From: Ruegeria sp. EL01
GTDB lineage: Bacteria; Pseudomonadota; Alphaproteobacteria; Rhodobacterales; Rhodobacteraceae
Reading direction: 5' to 3'
Length of the DNA stretch: 64,000 nt
Assembly (NCBI RefSeq): GCF_900313035.1
Contig: NZ_OMPS01000011.1
Coordinates: forward strand, 57,542-121,541
Within the stretch, counting starts at the first letter, position 1, and each line of letters starts with the position of its first letter. The translations under genes were made by a program, and so were the position numbers. Shown piece after piece: positions 26,203 to 33,648 of the stretch. Below the pieces are notes generated by a model. The model saw nothing but the letters and a program-made list of their open reading frames with translations. It was not told the DNA's origin and ran no database searches.

Positions 26203-26480
26203 GAGCTGCGTTTCAATCGGGCCGCATGCCGGTCACGAATGCTGGCGAACACCTCGTCTGCAGCGCGCGCGCGATCGGGATCGGCTTCCATTGCGTCATA
26301 GACCGGGGCCACTTCTTCATCCAGCCAGCGCTCCACGGCGGCATTGCGTTCCTGCAGCGCGCGCAATCCGGCACGTACAACTTCACTGGCGGAAGCATAG
26401 CTGCCGGACGCAACAAGATCATCAATGAATGCGGCATGCTCTGCCGGCAAGCTGACGGTGCGTTTTTCAATGCTGGCCAT
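26199..26480 (-). CDS. parD: ParD-type antitoxin (ribbon-helix-helix)
   Basis: 93 residues: N-terminal RHH (MASIEKRTVSLPAEHAAFID, SYASASEVVRAGLRAL) that binds DNA as a dimer, and a C-terminal acidic tail that wraps the toxin. ParD autoregulates the operon; a palindrome 20 bases upstream of the ATG is a good operator. The frame is open further upstream but those residues lie in the operator. Confidence 0.88.
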   Translation of the reverse strand: MASIEKRTVSLPAEHAAFIDDLVASGSYASASEVVRAGLRALQERNAAVERWLDEEVAPVYDAMEADPDRARAADEVFASIRDRHAARLKRSS

Positions 26481-26499
26481 TTTGTTCTCCACGTCAAAG

Positions 26500-26523
26500 T
26501 ATGAAACTTTCATACCATATGGT
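26500..26523. promoter_or_regulatory. ParDE operator palindromes
   Basis: TATGAAACTTTCATA (26500-26514) is a perfect inverted repeat around one base, and abutting it ACCATATGGT (26514-26523) is a perfect 10-bp palindrome. Two adjacent half-site pairs upstream of an RHH antitoxin fit cooperative autorepression. Confidence 0.65.
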
Positions 26524-26619
26524 GCTATCAACGTCACGATTCAATCTTACGACTGCTCTTGGATCCGGTGCCGCAAGCGGTAAGGTTTACCCGACAGGAT
26601 TGATCAAAGTTCAAGATAC

Positions 26620-27135
26620 TCAAGCGGCAACCCGCTCTCGACCACCCAGCTCCAGCACAAGCAGTCCACCCTTGGTGCGTCCGCAGCGTCGCCAACCGGC
26701 ACGTTCAAAACAATAACCCGGTCGGCCGGAACGCAAAGCCGCCGGATTGACATATGTGTAATGCCTCTCACCAGGCCAGCAGAAATCAGCGACAAGGTCA
26801 GCCTGTCGGATAAGGTCCGAGGCGCGGTGAGCGCTTTCGTTACGGAAGACAGCGCAATTGACACCTGTCTGACCGGAGGCATCGAGGAACTTGCGCCAGA
26901 CGAAGAGGGCGTCGCCGGACCACGTTCTGAGGACGATTTTCTGCCCTGGACCCGCGAACAGGCTTCGTCTGCGTCCGTCTTTGTACTGGTATGCGGAATA
27001 ATGTCGTTCATAGAGTTTCAGGCAGGTGCGGTCGCCGTCCTTGGTGATCCACCACAACGGCTCCGGTCTGCTTTCCAAATTTGGGTTTTGAGGATCTGGC
27101 CGGGGTTCGGATTTGGCTGACAAATTGTCTGGCAT
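26620..27135 (-). CDS. Conserved plasmid protein of unknown function
   Basis: 171 residues. A conserved-looking core is rich in aromatic and charged residues: CLKLYERHYSAYQYKDGRRR, then KIVLRTWSGDALFVWRKF, GVNCAVFRNES, ADLVADFCWPGERHYTYVN and GYCFERAGWRRCGRTKGGL. Proteins of this shape are frequent in phages and plasmids of alphaproteobacteria, but I know of no function. The ATG shares a base with the stop of the gene upstream (TGATG), so the two are translated together. Confidence 0.65.
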   Translation of the reverse strand: MPDNLSAKSEPRPDPQNPNLESRPEPLWWITKDGDRTCLKLYERHYSAYQYKDGRRRSLFAGPGQKIVLRTWSGDALFVWRKFLDASGQTGVNCAVFRNESAHRASDLIRQADLVADFCWPGERHYTYVNPAALRSGRPGYCFERAGWRRCGRTKGGLLVLELGGRERVAA

Positions 27136-27779
27136 CAGCCGAACCTCTTTCCATCCCCGGTAAATGTGTACTCATTCGCCGCAATGGTTTCGTCGACCAC
27201 CTCATCCGAAGACAGATCTTCATATTCCTTTTCAAGCTGCCGATAGAGCCAGCAGGCAAGATCACGCAGCGCTTCAATGACGGTGCCCTCGGCATCCGCA
27301 GTCATATCCTGGCATGTCGGACTGTCGCGTCTGACGGAAATATCCATGCAATTTGCATGGCAGTAGCGCCCGCGTTTCGTGCTGTCCGCCCGAAGCTGGT
27401 AGAAATTGCGCCGCTGGATGGATTGCAAAGCATCGGCAATGCGAGGCAGGTCTTCGTCGATCGGTGCATAAGACCGAATGGCGGCGGGTGCGCCTTTGGC
27501 GTAGCTGTAATAGCCCTCCCAGGATGCACCGTCCCCCTGCGACCAAAAGCCGGTGAACCAGATACACGGGTCCTGTCGCGTGCTGCCACCATAGAGCCGT
27601 ACCGGACGGGTTCTGAGCTGGACACCCAGGATATTGCAGATGCGTTCGAAATCCTCAAAGACGAAGCTATACCAGTCGTAATCGAACCCGCCCTCTCGAT
27701 ACCAATCCCGGGCTATGTCCTTGGCGGAACTCGGGAGCTCATCCAGCCGGTAGATGGTGGTCTCAACGATCTCAGGCAT
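27135..27779 (-). CDS. Conserved protein, often labelled antitoxin of a stability system
   Basis: 214 residues. It has the conserved stretch LPSSAKDIARDWYREGGFDY, FEDFERICNILGVQLRTR, RLYGGSTRQDPCIWFTGFW and a C-terminal LRDLACWLYRQLEKEYEDL. Databases often carry such proteins as antitoxin of toxin-antitoxin stability system, a label without experimental basis that I know of. Start at the ATG of MPEIVETTIY with GGGAGGG upstream. Coupled to the 171-residue gene that follows. Confidence 0.65.
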   Translation of the reverse strand: MPEIVETTIYRLDELPSSAKDIARDWYREGGFDYDWYSFVFEDFERICNILGVQLRTRPVRLYGGSTRQDPCIWFTGFWSQGDGASWEGYYSYAKGAPAAIRSYAPIDEDLPRIADALQSIQRRNFYQLRADSTKRGRYCHANCMDISVRRDSPTCQDMTADAEGTVIEALRDLACWLYRQLEKEYEDLSSDEVVDETIAANEYTFTGDGKRFG

Positions 27780-27901
27780 CACCCTGCCCTCCCGCAAATG
27801 GCGCGATTTGCGTTTTGAAAAAATCTGTCATGTCGTAACTTTCATTGGCTGTAGGCAGCGACCCGGCCCTGGACCGGGTGCTGATTTTTGGAATTGGGGT
27901 G

Positions 27902-28423
27902 TCAGGCCGCCCGCGCAGTGCGGGCGGGGCTGGCCAATCGCCATGCGGGATCAATCAAACGCGCCTCGATGGCTGCGGCGCGAAATCGCAGACTGCGGGC
28001 CTCGTTCGTCTCGTCGCGATCCTGCGCGGCCATCGCTCGGGACCGGATACCGGAAGCCTTCAACACTACACCACGGGCTTCCGCATCCGATGTCACAGGA
28101 TCGCACCAGATCAAGCCGTCCTTGGAGAGCTGCCCCGCCAAACACAGGCGCTGGTGCCTGTCCGTGATGGTCAGCAGGTTCGGTTTGAAACTCTGAATGG
28201 CATCAACACACAGGCCGTTCTGACGCCCACGCCGCTCTGCGCAGGCGATAACCTCATCGAAACTGCGAAACCGGCCGAGCTGGACACTGGCTGGAACCGG
28301 GTAGTCCCCCAGATCAGGGTCTTGCGCCATGGCTTCGCCAACGCAGGACAGGGTGAACGAACCGGCATCCCCGATCAGGGCAGGCACGGCGTTGACACAG
28401 AAGTCAGAAACAAGAGCGTTCAT
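27902..28423 (-). CDS. Hypothetical plasmid backbone protein
   Basis: 173 residues, not recognised. It reads as a soluble, mixed alpha/beta protein with SFDEVIACAERRGRQNGL and QRLCLAGQLSKDGLIWCDPV, and a basic alanine/arginine-rich C-terminus. GGAG eight bases before the ATG and the shared leader element at 28446-28506 support the start. It belongs to the leftward backbone block and probably shares its regulation with the ParB-like and DUF3768 genes. Confidence 0.55.
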   Translation of the reverse strand: MNALVSDFCVNAVPALIGDAGSFTLSCVGEAMAQDPDLGDYPVPASVQLGRFRSFDEVIACAERRGRQNGLCVDAIQSFKPNLLTITDRHQRLCLAGQLSKDGLIWCDPVTSDAEARGVVLKASGIRSRAMAAQDRDETNEARSLRFRAAAIEARLIDPAWRLASPARTARAA

Positions 28424-28445
28424 TGGAAGATCTCCGATGACAGGC

Positions 28446-28506
28446 GCCAGGAGCCACTCTCCCGACACTCAACCCGTCACGGAAACCCGCACATTCCTCT
28501 TTCTCT
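28446..28506 (-). promoter_or_regulatory. Shared leader element, copy 3
   Basis: On the leftward strand: AGAGAAAGAGGAATG, then GTGACGGGTTGAG and TCGGGAGAGTGGCTCC, ending about 22 bases before the ATG of the 173-residue gene. The same arrangement occurs before the ParB-like gene and before DUF3768. Confidence 0.65.
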
Positions 28507-28726
28507 AACGGCTAACCCCAACCGGATCCGCAAAGGCTGGATCAAACAGTCGCTCAATTTTGTACGTCCGTCCCATCCAGGGTTCGGGCGGGATTGCACG
28601 CACCCAATCCGCAAATGATGGGATGTGGCCCAAATCTTCTTTTACATGCTGCTCGCCCACCCATCGGGTTGGGATCACCCGGCCCGTGGGTAGCGTGATC
28701 GTCGGACCGAAGATGGGTTCAGCCAT
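28505..28726 (-). CDS. Small hypothetical protein
   Basis: 73 residues starting MAEPIFGPTITLPTGRVIPT, with a tryptophan-rich middle (FADWVRAIPPEPWMGRTYKI). No family recognised. It lies between two other unknown genes of the leftward block; its stop overlaps the leader element of the next gene. The longer frame from 28819 would overlap the gene upstream, so the internal ATG is preferred. Confidence 0.5.
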   Translation of the reverse strand: MAEPIFGPTITLPTGRVIPTRWVGEQHVKEDLGHIPSFADWVRAIPPEPWMGRTYKIERLFDPAFADPVGVSR

Positions 28727-28773
28727 GAAGATGGTTCTTGAACGGAGCGTCCGTCGCCCCTCTTGATACGGAG

Positions 28774-28801
28774 CGACGTCCGGCGCGATGGCCGGACGTC
28801 G
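28774..28801 (-). terminator. Perfect 11-bp hairpin between backbone genes
   Basis: CGACGTCCGGC and GCCGGACGTCG pair perfectly around GCGATG, starting 15 bases after the stop of the 145-residue gene. No T-run follows. Likely a transcript-end or RNA-processing hairpin. Confidence 0.5.
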
Positions 28802-28815
28802 CCGGGTCGGTTGGA

Positions 28816-29253
28816 TCAATTGTCGTCACCGACAACCTCGCACCAGGCGTTTTGATACCGGTTATTGGCCAGCCAGGCATCGGCGGCGCTCTGATCTTTC
28901 GCCAGATACAACAGCTCGGTATTGCCGCCGGAAGAGTTCAGGATTTTCACCATCCCCTGTTTGGGCGTGTCGATGACCTCAAACTGCAATGCGCTGTGCA
29001 GCCCATGCGTGCGCAAAAATGTCATGCAGGTCACACCGTTCGAGGTGAAATCTCCCTCATGCAGTGTGATCGAGCCGGGAAGGGAAAAGGACCCCTTCTT
29101 TGCGGGAGTTTTGCTGAGCAGCCGGGCAATGCCATTGCGGCGTTTCCAGTCGGAAAGTTTGCGGCTGTGTCGTGCTGGCGGTTCTTTGGTGCCATCCGAA
29201 TAGCGGATCAAAGCGCCAAGTGGTGCGGTGTCATAGATGGATTGTGCGGACAT
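28816..29253 (-). CDS. Hypothetical plasmid protein
   Basis: 145 residues, no family recognised. It has a basic central part (RHSRKLSDWKRRNGIARLLS), followed by FSLPGSITLHEGDFTSNGV and an acidic end. A strong ribosome site AAGGAG is nine bases before the ATG, just after a GC hairpin (29280-29296) that probably ends the ParB-like transcript. Part of the leftward backbone block. Confidence 0.6.
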   Translation of the reverse strand: MSAQSIYDTAPLGALIRYSDGTKEPPARHSRKLSDWKRRNGIARLLSKTPAKKGSFSLPGSITLHEGDFTSNGVTCMTFLRTHGLHSALQFEVIDTPKQGMVKILNSSGGNTELLYLAKDQSAADAWLANNRYQNAWCEVVGDDN

Positions 29254-29279
29254 TATTATGTCTCCTTAAAACGTTTCGA

Positions 29280-29296
29280 CCCGCCATGAGGGCGGG
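29280..29296 (-). terminator. GC hairpin after the ParB-like gene
   Basis: CCCGCC-ATGAG-GGCGGG, about 40 bases after the ParB-like stop and followed on the leftward strand by GAAACGTTTT and the AAGGAG ribosome site of the next gene. May terminate or attenuate. Confidence 0.45.
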
Positions 29297-29336
29297 CCGG
29301 GAAGTGAGTTGGTGTTTTCGGGCAGGTTGGTTGCTG

Positions 29337-31385
29337 TCACTCAGCGGCGATCGGCACCTCGGCGTCCTGATCGGCGGTCAGGAAATCCGGCAGGTCGACA
29401 TCTTCGACCTCGAGTTCAGGCGCATCGATCAAGCGCAGCGGTTCCGGCAACCAGCCACTGTCTGCCAGCAGACGTTCGGCCTCATTGGCCATGTCGCCTT
29501 TCTTCAGGTGGTCGATGAGCTGTGCGGCCTGCTCTCCTGCCCCTTCGGTGACTGCTTCAATGATGCGAGCCTTGGACACGCGGTTGAGATAATTCTCCGC
29601 CGTGGGTGTCCAGCCATCGCCGATCAGATCGAGACCGGTTGCCCGGGCGAGCCGATCCACCTCGGACATGCGGCGCTCCAGACCATGCGGTGTCACACCG
29701 GCCCCGCCATAGGCGTTGGGGCGTTCGTGCAGCGCATTGACCCCAAAGGACACACAATGGGCCAAAAGTGAGAGTTGCTGATCCTGCGGCAACGTGACGA
29801 TCCAGTCCCAAAGATCTGCTTCCTCCCCGGGGATTGCAGTTTTCCAGTCTTCGTGGCGCTGATCGATCGCCTGCGCCGCCGGGCTGGTGTCGAGATCGGG
29901 ACCGCGTTCGGGAAAGTGCGTTTCGCGAATGCTGGCCTCGACGGACGCACCGGAGATGTAGCTACGGTGGAACAGGTCGCTCACCAGCTTGTGCAGAAGT
30001 GCCGTCAATGCCACCTGGGGGTCACCCGCCATCGCGTTGCGCAGCGCCAGCGTGCGGTATGCGGTCAGTTCCACCAGAAGTTTATCCGGCAGAGGCTTGA
30101 TGGTCTCGGATTCCTCAACCTCCGGATCGCCGATGGTCACGGTTGCGACTGACGCGGTGGCCCCACCCTCGACGGAGGTATCGGGTGTTTCAGCATCCCC
30201 CGCCATATCCTCGGGCCGGATCCAACCGCGCTCCTGTTTCAGCGTACCGTCATGATCGATGCTGAGGAAGATGCCAGATTGCGCCTTGTCCTCATCTCCG
30301 TACGTCAGCGGACGATTGTAGAACGCCTGCAATTCTTCCTCGATCTCCTCCATCCGGTCGTAGGCCTCATCGGGATATTCATCCGTATCTGCGTATTCGG
30401 CCTCAATCGCTTCGTTCTCCGCGACGAGCACCTCCTTACGCGCCTGACCTTCGTCGCTGAGCGGTTCTTCCGTGCCCTGCACCCGGCCATAGTCGCGCGT
30501 GTGGCCGTAGGGGTACTCGGTATTGGCCGCGACCCATTTCCAGCCTTCACCCGCAGCCTCGTCGGCACAGGTTTTCAGCTTCTCCATGGTCAGACGATCC
30601 AGCAGCGCAGCATCCTGAAAATACCCGCCGCCGTCACTATCGAAGAGATCGCGCAGAATGACGCCGCCAGCCGCCTCGTAAGCCTCTTCGCCAACAAAGA
30701 TCGTCCGTCGATCCCCTGCCCGCACGGTGGTTTCCGTCAACATCCGGCGAATGTTATGGGCATTGTTGTTCCAGCTGTCTTTGATGGCCTCCCAAACCTC
30801 TTCCTGACGGGCCGGGTCGGGATGCACCGTGAAGGCCATCAGCTGCTCAAGTGTCATGTCTTCCGCGGCATAGGCTTCAAGCAGTGAAGGCGCGACGGTG
30901 GTCAACTTCAGCCGCTGTTTGACCACCTGCGGGGTCGCAAAGAACGCGGCGGCGATCTCCGCCTCATCCAACCCCTGATCCCGCAGGGCCGCAAAGGCGC
31001 GGAACTGATCCAATGGATGTAGCGGCGCCCGTTGGGTGTTTTCCGCCAGGCTGTCATCTTCGGCACTGATGCCATCCGCCGGATCGCGCACGATGCAAGG
31101 GACCGGCGCGGTCTTGTTCAGACGCTTTTGCTCGACCAGCAGAGACAGCGCCTGATAACGACGACCACCGGCCGGCACCTCGAACAGGCCGGTTTCTGCA
31201 CCGTCGTCATCCAGTTCTGGACGCACATGCAGGCTTTGCAGTAACCCGCGCCGGGCGATGTCCTCGGCCAGTTCCTCGACCGAAATACCTGCCTTGATCT
31301 TGCGGACGTTGCTCTGCGACAGCGTGAGTTTGTTGAAAGGGATGCCGCACGCCTGCGACAGGGTAATTTTCTGGGACTGTGTCAT
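29337..31385 (-). CDS. Large ParB/RepB/Spo0J-domain protein
   Basis: 682 residues, about twice a normal ParB. The N-terminal nuclease-like ParB domain is clear: LTLSQSNVRKIKAGISVEEL, ARRGLLQSLHVRP, VPAGGRRYQAL and LAENTQRAPLHPLDQFRAF, then an HTH-like DEAEIAAAFFATPQVVKQRL. The long C-terminal part is acidic with helical repeats and unknown function. Such large ParB-like proteins travel with strawberry-notch, Toprim and DUF2493 genes on alphaproteobacterial mobile elements and are not simple partition proteins. GGAG nine bases upstream favours the ATG of MTQSQKITL over one five codons earlier. The shared leader element precedes it. Confidence 0.82.
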   Translation of the reverse strand: MTQSQKITLSQACGIPFNKLTLSQSNVRKIKAGISVEELAEDIARRGLLQSLHVRPELDDDGAETGLFEVPAGGRRYQALSLLVEQKRLNKTAPVPCIVRDPADGISAEDDSLAENTQRAPLHPLDQFRAFAALRDQGLDEAEIAAAFFATPQVVKQRLKLTTVAPSLLEAYAAEDMTLEQLMAFTVHPDPARQEEVWEAIKDSWNNNAHNIRRMLTETTVRAGDRRTIFVGEEAYEAAGGVILRDLFDSDGGGYFQDAALLDRLTMEKLKTCADEAAGEGWKWVAANTEYPYGHTRDYGRVQGTEEPLSDEGQARKEVLVAENEAIEAEYADTDEYPDEAYDRMEEIEEELQAFYNRPLTYGDEDKAQSGIFLSIDHDGTLKQERGWIRPEDMAGDAETPDTSVEGGATASVATVTIGDPEVEESETIKPLPDKLLVELTAYRTLALRNAMAGDPQVALTALLHKLVSDLFHRSYISGASVEASIRETHFPERGPDLDTSPAAQAIDQRHEDWKTAIPGEEADLWDWIVTLPQDQQLSLLAHCVSFGVNALHERPNAYGGAGVTPHGLERRMSEVDRLARATGLDLIGDGWTPTAENYLNRVSKARIIEAVTEGAGEQAAQLIDHLKKGDMANEAERLLADSGWLPEPLRLIDAPELEVEDVDLPDFLTADQDAEVPIAAE

Positions 31386-31419
31386 TGTTGATTTCTCCAT
31401 CGAAAGGTTGCGAGGACGG

Positions 31420-31479
31420 GCCGGGACGCTCTCTCACGCCCCAAACCCGTCACACGAAAAACGGCCACCCTCTTCCTCT
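31420..31479 (-). promoter_or_regulatory. Shared leader element, copy 1
   Basis: On the leftward strand: AGAGGAAGAGGGTGG, then GTGTGACGGGTTTGG and GTGAGAGAGCGTCCCGGC. It lies about 35 bases before the ATG of the ParB-like gene, with GGAG between. Confidence 0.65.
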
Positions 31480-31526
31480 GAAGACGGCAGCCGCTGGAAC
31501 AAATATTGGTGGTGAAACGCCCGCCC

Positions 31527-31919
31527 TCAGTATTCCGACGGCAGCAGGATGGTCAGGACGCGCCGGGTCTGATCGGGATCGGACGGCACGTCGGCACCAT
31601 AGGCATAATCGCAATCATAGAGATCGATGCGCCACCAGACGGTCTCACCTTGTACGGTGATCACGCCCATCTCATGCAGAGCGTAGGGATCGGCATCCGG
31701 GCTGAAGACATCGAATTCAGCTGTGAGGCGAACAGCCTCCTGCATAAACGCAGCCCCCAGTCCGACCACGCCGGGTGTCACCAGCAGTCGTCCGGGAAGA
31801 GCGCTCGGGCTTGTGGGCGCGTCGAGGATCGCGCGACGGAACAGATCGTTCTGTGTCGCGATCATCGCGGTCTCTGCGGGAATATCTTTGGTGGCGGCGA
31901 TGCTGGTCTGTTGGTTCAT
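31527..31919 (-). CDS. DUF3768-domain protein
   Basis: 130 residues. The DUF3768 pattern is RLLVTPGVVGLGAAFMQEAV, FDVFSPDADPYALHEMGVI, VWWRIDLYDCDYAYGADVPS and the C-terminal RRVLTILLPSEY. The family is small, soluble and almost confined to alphaproteobacterial plasmids and integrative elements; function unknown. Complete, with GGAG eight bases before the ATG and leader element copy 2 immediately upstream. Confidence 0.82.
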   Translation of the reverse strand: MNQQTSIAATKDIPAETAMIATQNDLFRRAILDAPTSPSALPGRLLVTPGVVGLGAAFMQEAVRLTAEFDVFSPDADPYALHEMGVITVQGETVWWRIDLYDCDYAYGADVPSDPDQTRRVLTILLPSEY

Positions 31920-31939
31920 GTCAGGTTCTCCACGACGGG

Positions 31940-32000
31940 TGCCGGAAGCCTCTCTCCCGATCTCAAACTCGTCGCAAAATCCCTTCCTTTCTCTTCCTCT
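31940..32000 (-). promoter_or_regulatory. Shared leader element, copy 2
   Basis: On the leftward strand: AGAGGAAGAGAAAGGAAGG, then GCGACGAGTTTGAGATCG and GGAGAGAGGCTTCCGGC, ending 20 bases before the DUF3768 ATG. Confidence 0.65.
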
Positions 32001-32106
32001 TCATGCGCAGGCCGCGGCGACGCCGTTGGCCGTCCAGTGCCCCATCCGCAGACACAGTGACAATGCGGTGCAGATTTGTAGGGGAGGAGAAGTGAGGCCA
32101 TAGGCC

Positions 32107-32271
32107 TCACTCGAAAGGATCAATTTCTTGCAGAATCTGAACTTCATCACCGTCAATCTCATCGGCGGGAACAGCGCCGAAACTGCCATCCCCTGCCTGA
32201 AACACCACGATGGACACCATCAGGGTGGCGGCGAGGCTTGAGGCGAAGGCGTATGCGTCATTGCGGGTCAT
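32107..32271 (-). CDS. 54-codon small protein with hydrophobic segment
   Basis: Begins MTRNDAYAFASSLAATLMVS with a hydrophobic stretch to about residue 24 that could be a signal or membrane helix, then an acidic tail (DEIDGDEVQILQEIDPFE). No family recognised. The leader has a perfect hairpin GCGGGGAA-TGG-TTCCCCGC (32302-32320). A decayed inverted copy of gene and leader lies head-to-head at 32395-32645; the fact that this copy is intact while the other decays supports real coding. Upstream of DUF3768 in the same direction. Confidence 0.55.
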   Translation of the reverse strand: MTRNDAYAFASSLAATLMVSIVVFQAGDGSFGAVPADEIDGDEVQILQEIDPFE

Positions 32272-32394
32272 GTTGTGGCTCCTGTCTGGAGGCGGGGAAC
32301 CATTCCCCGCGCTGTACAGGAACCCGAAGCGTCTTAAGGGATCGCGATCATCGCGTGCGTTCGGGGCTCGCCCCCGAATCCGCGCGGCGGCACG

Positions 32395-32645
32395 CCTTTG
32401 GCGTCGTCCGACCCCTTGCGGGTTGATCGTTAAGAGAGCTTTTGACCTAGGTTAGTGACTGGCAAGCGCGGGGATTGGTGCCCCCGCCCTCGGAGCCATA
32501 TGTCCCGCAATGACGCATATGCTGCAGCCCGCCCGATACCTGGAATACTCTCGTGGAGGCGGTTCAGGCCGGAAATGCGTTCGGCACTGGCTGGTGTGAA
32601 TGTGATACCAGATTCGTTACAAATTGATCTTTTCGAATGGGGGCG
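32395..32645 (+). pseudogene. Decayed inverted copy of the 54-codon gene and its leader
   Basis: From ATGTCCCGCAATGACGCATA at 32500 the sequence matches the start of the leftward gene at 21 of 23 bases; the end (AATTGATCTTTTCGAATG) matches its last codons, and the middle (TTCAGGCCGGAAATGCG) aligns with it too, but indels break the frame. Upstream, AGCGCGGGGATTGGTGCCCC matches the leader hairpin. Together the two arms form an imperfect palindrome of roughly 540 bp centred near 32385. Between and beyond them nothing else is seen up to 32966. Confidence 0.7.
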
Positions 32646-32966
32646 GGCTCTGAAGACAGATCGCTAGATGCGCCCAAATTGTAGTCCCATCAAGAGCTTG
32701 CACGTTTGCTTAAAAGACGCCAATAAGAGGCATCGCCGGTGCACCGGCGCGGGGAAATCAGCAAGCCCTGTATAATTGATATAACTCGCCAGGCGGCCAA
32801 AGCGCACGCCAATGGATTTTTTTACCCAACGGTTTTCGGCCGGATGGCGTAGAAATGTCCAGGACTTCGGTCTAAATACTGCGCTCCCCTGCCCTGGCCG
32901 GGGGTCTTGCTGACGTCCGGCTTTTGCCGGTTTCCCGATTTATTCGGAGCGGGAGATTTTTACCAG

Positions 32967-33308
32967 ATGACCAATAGTATTGACGATGAAGTCGGACGAC
33001 AAATCCGGCATCTACGATGGGCAAACGGGACGACCAGGGAGCAGCTTGCGGATGTGATGCAGCTTAGCGGCGAAGAAATAGAACATTATGAATGTGGAAC
33101 GTCTCGGGTCAGCGCACACAATCTGTGGCGCCTCGCGGAATTTTTTGCTGTCCCGGTCACATCTTTTTTCGACCTTGATAAGTCTGGCCATTCTGACGCT
33201 CTGAGCACGGAAAGGATTATGTCTGAAATCATGTCGGACCCGGAGGCAGCAAAGATCGTGCGCGCCTATTATGCCTTGTCCGCTGATAAGCGTCGGAAGA
33301 TGTTTTAA
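32967..33308 (+). CDS. XRE-family helix-turn-helix regulator
   Basis: 113 residues: the HTH_3 domain (GRQIRHLRWANGTTREQLAD, MQLSGEEIEHYECGTSRVSA, LWRLAEFFAVPVTSFF) occupies residues 10-65; the tail (EAAKIVRAYYALSADKRRKM) resembles that of plasmid and rhizobial regulators that act as repressors. GGGAG before the ATG supports the start. Immediately downstream is an array of short degenerate repeats that could be its or another factor's targets. Confidence 0.82.
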   Translation: MTNSIDDEVGRQIRHLRWANGTTREQLADVMQLSGEEIEHYECGTSRVSAHNLWRLAEFFAVPVTSFFDLDKSGHSDALSTERIMSEIMSDPEAAKIVRAYYALSADKRRKMF

Positions 33309-33340
33309 ATTTTGAAGAAAAAGCCCTGACTATGTGTGGC

Positions 33341-33499
33341 GAATTGCAATTATCCCGCGCTCGGATTGCAAACATCCCGGGTTTTCGCGCGAATTATTTG
33401 CGTCTATCCGGTGTGCCAAACTCACATTACTTGCGAACGTGATCAGATTATTTGCGACGGGATTGCAATCATCCGTCCCGGATCACATTACCTGCGAAC
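33341..33499. repeat. Array of seven degenerate 16-17-bp repeats
   Basis: Four units read rightward (33390, 33423, 33444, 33484; consensus ATTAYYTGCGAM) and three leftward (33341, 33363, 33460; ATTGCAAWCATCC, whose reverse complement fits the same pattern). Starts are 16-33 bp apart, mean about 24. No gene is present in 33309-33648. The array is too irregular for CRISPR and resembles multiple protein-binding sites of an origin, a transposon end or a regulated promoter. Confidence 0.6.
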
Positions 33500-33648
33500 A
33501 GCATGTCAACTGGAGAACATGGTCTGCACTAATTGGACGGATGCAAGCGCAGCAATCGCCGTTCGCTGCGCGACCCACGAACCGGCAAGACGCGGACACA
33601 GCGAGATTTCGCTGCACGTGCGCCAAAGGCTGCTTATTAATTTTCGGC

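Noticed and set aside
32455..32667. A 70-codon rightward protein with MSRNDAYA
   Set aside because: Its similarity to the leftward 54-codon protein comes from an inverted duplication and the frame no longer matches after the first codons, so it is listed as a pseudogene.
33341..33499. CRISPR array
   Set aside because: Repeats are degenerate, of both orientations and unevenly spaced, with no spacer-like units and no cas genes.
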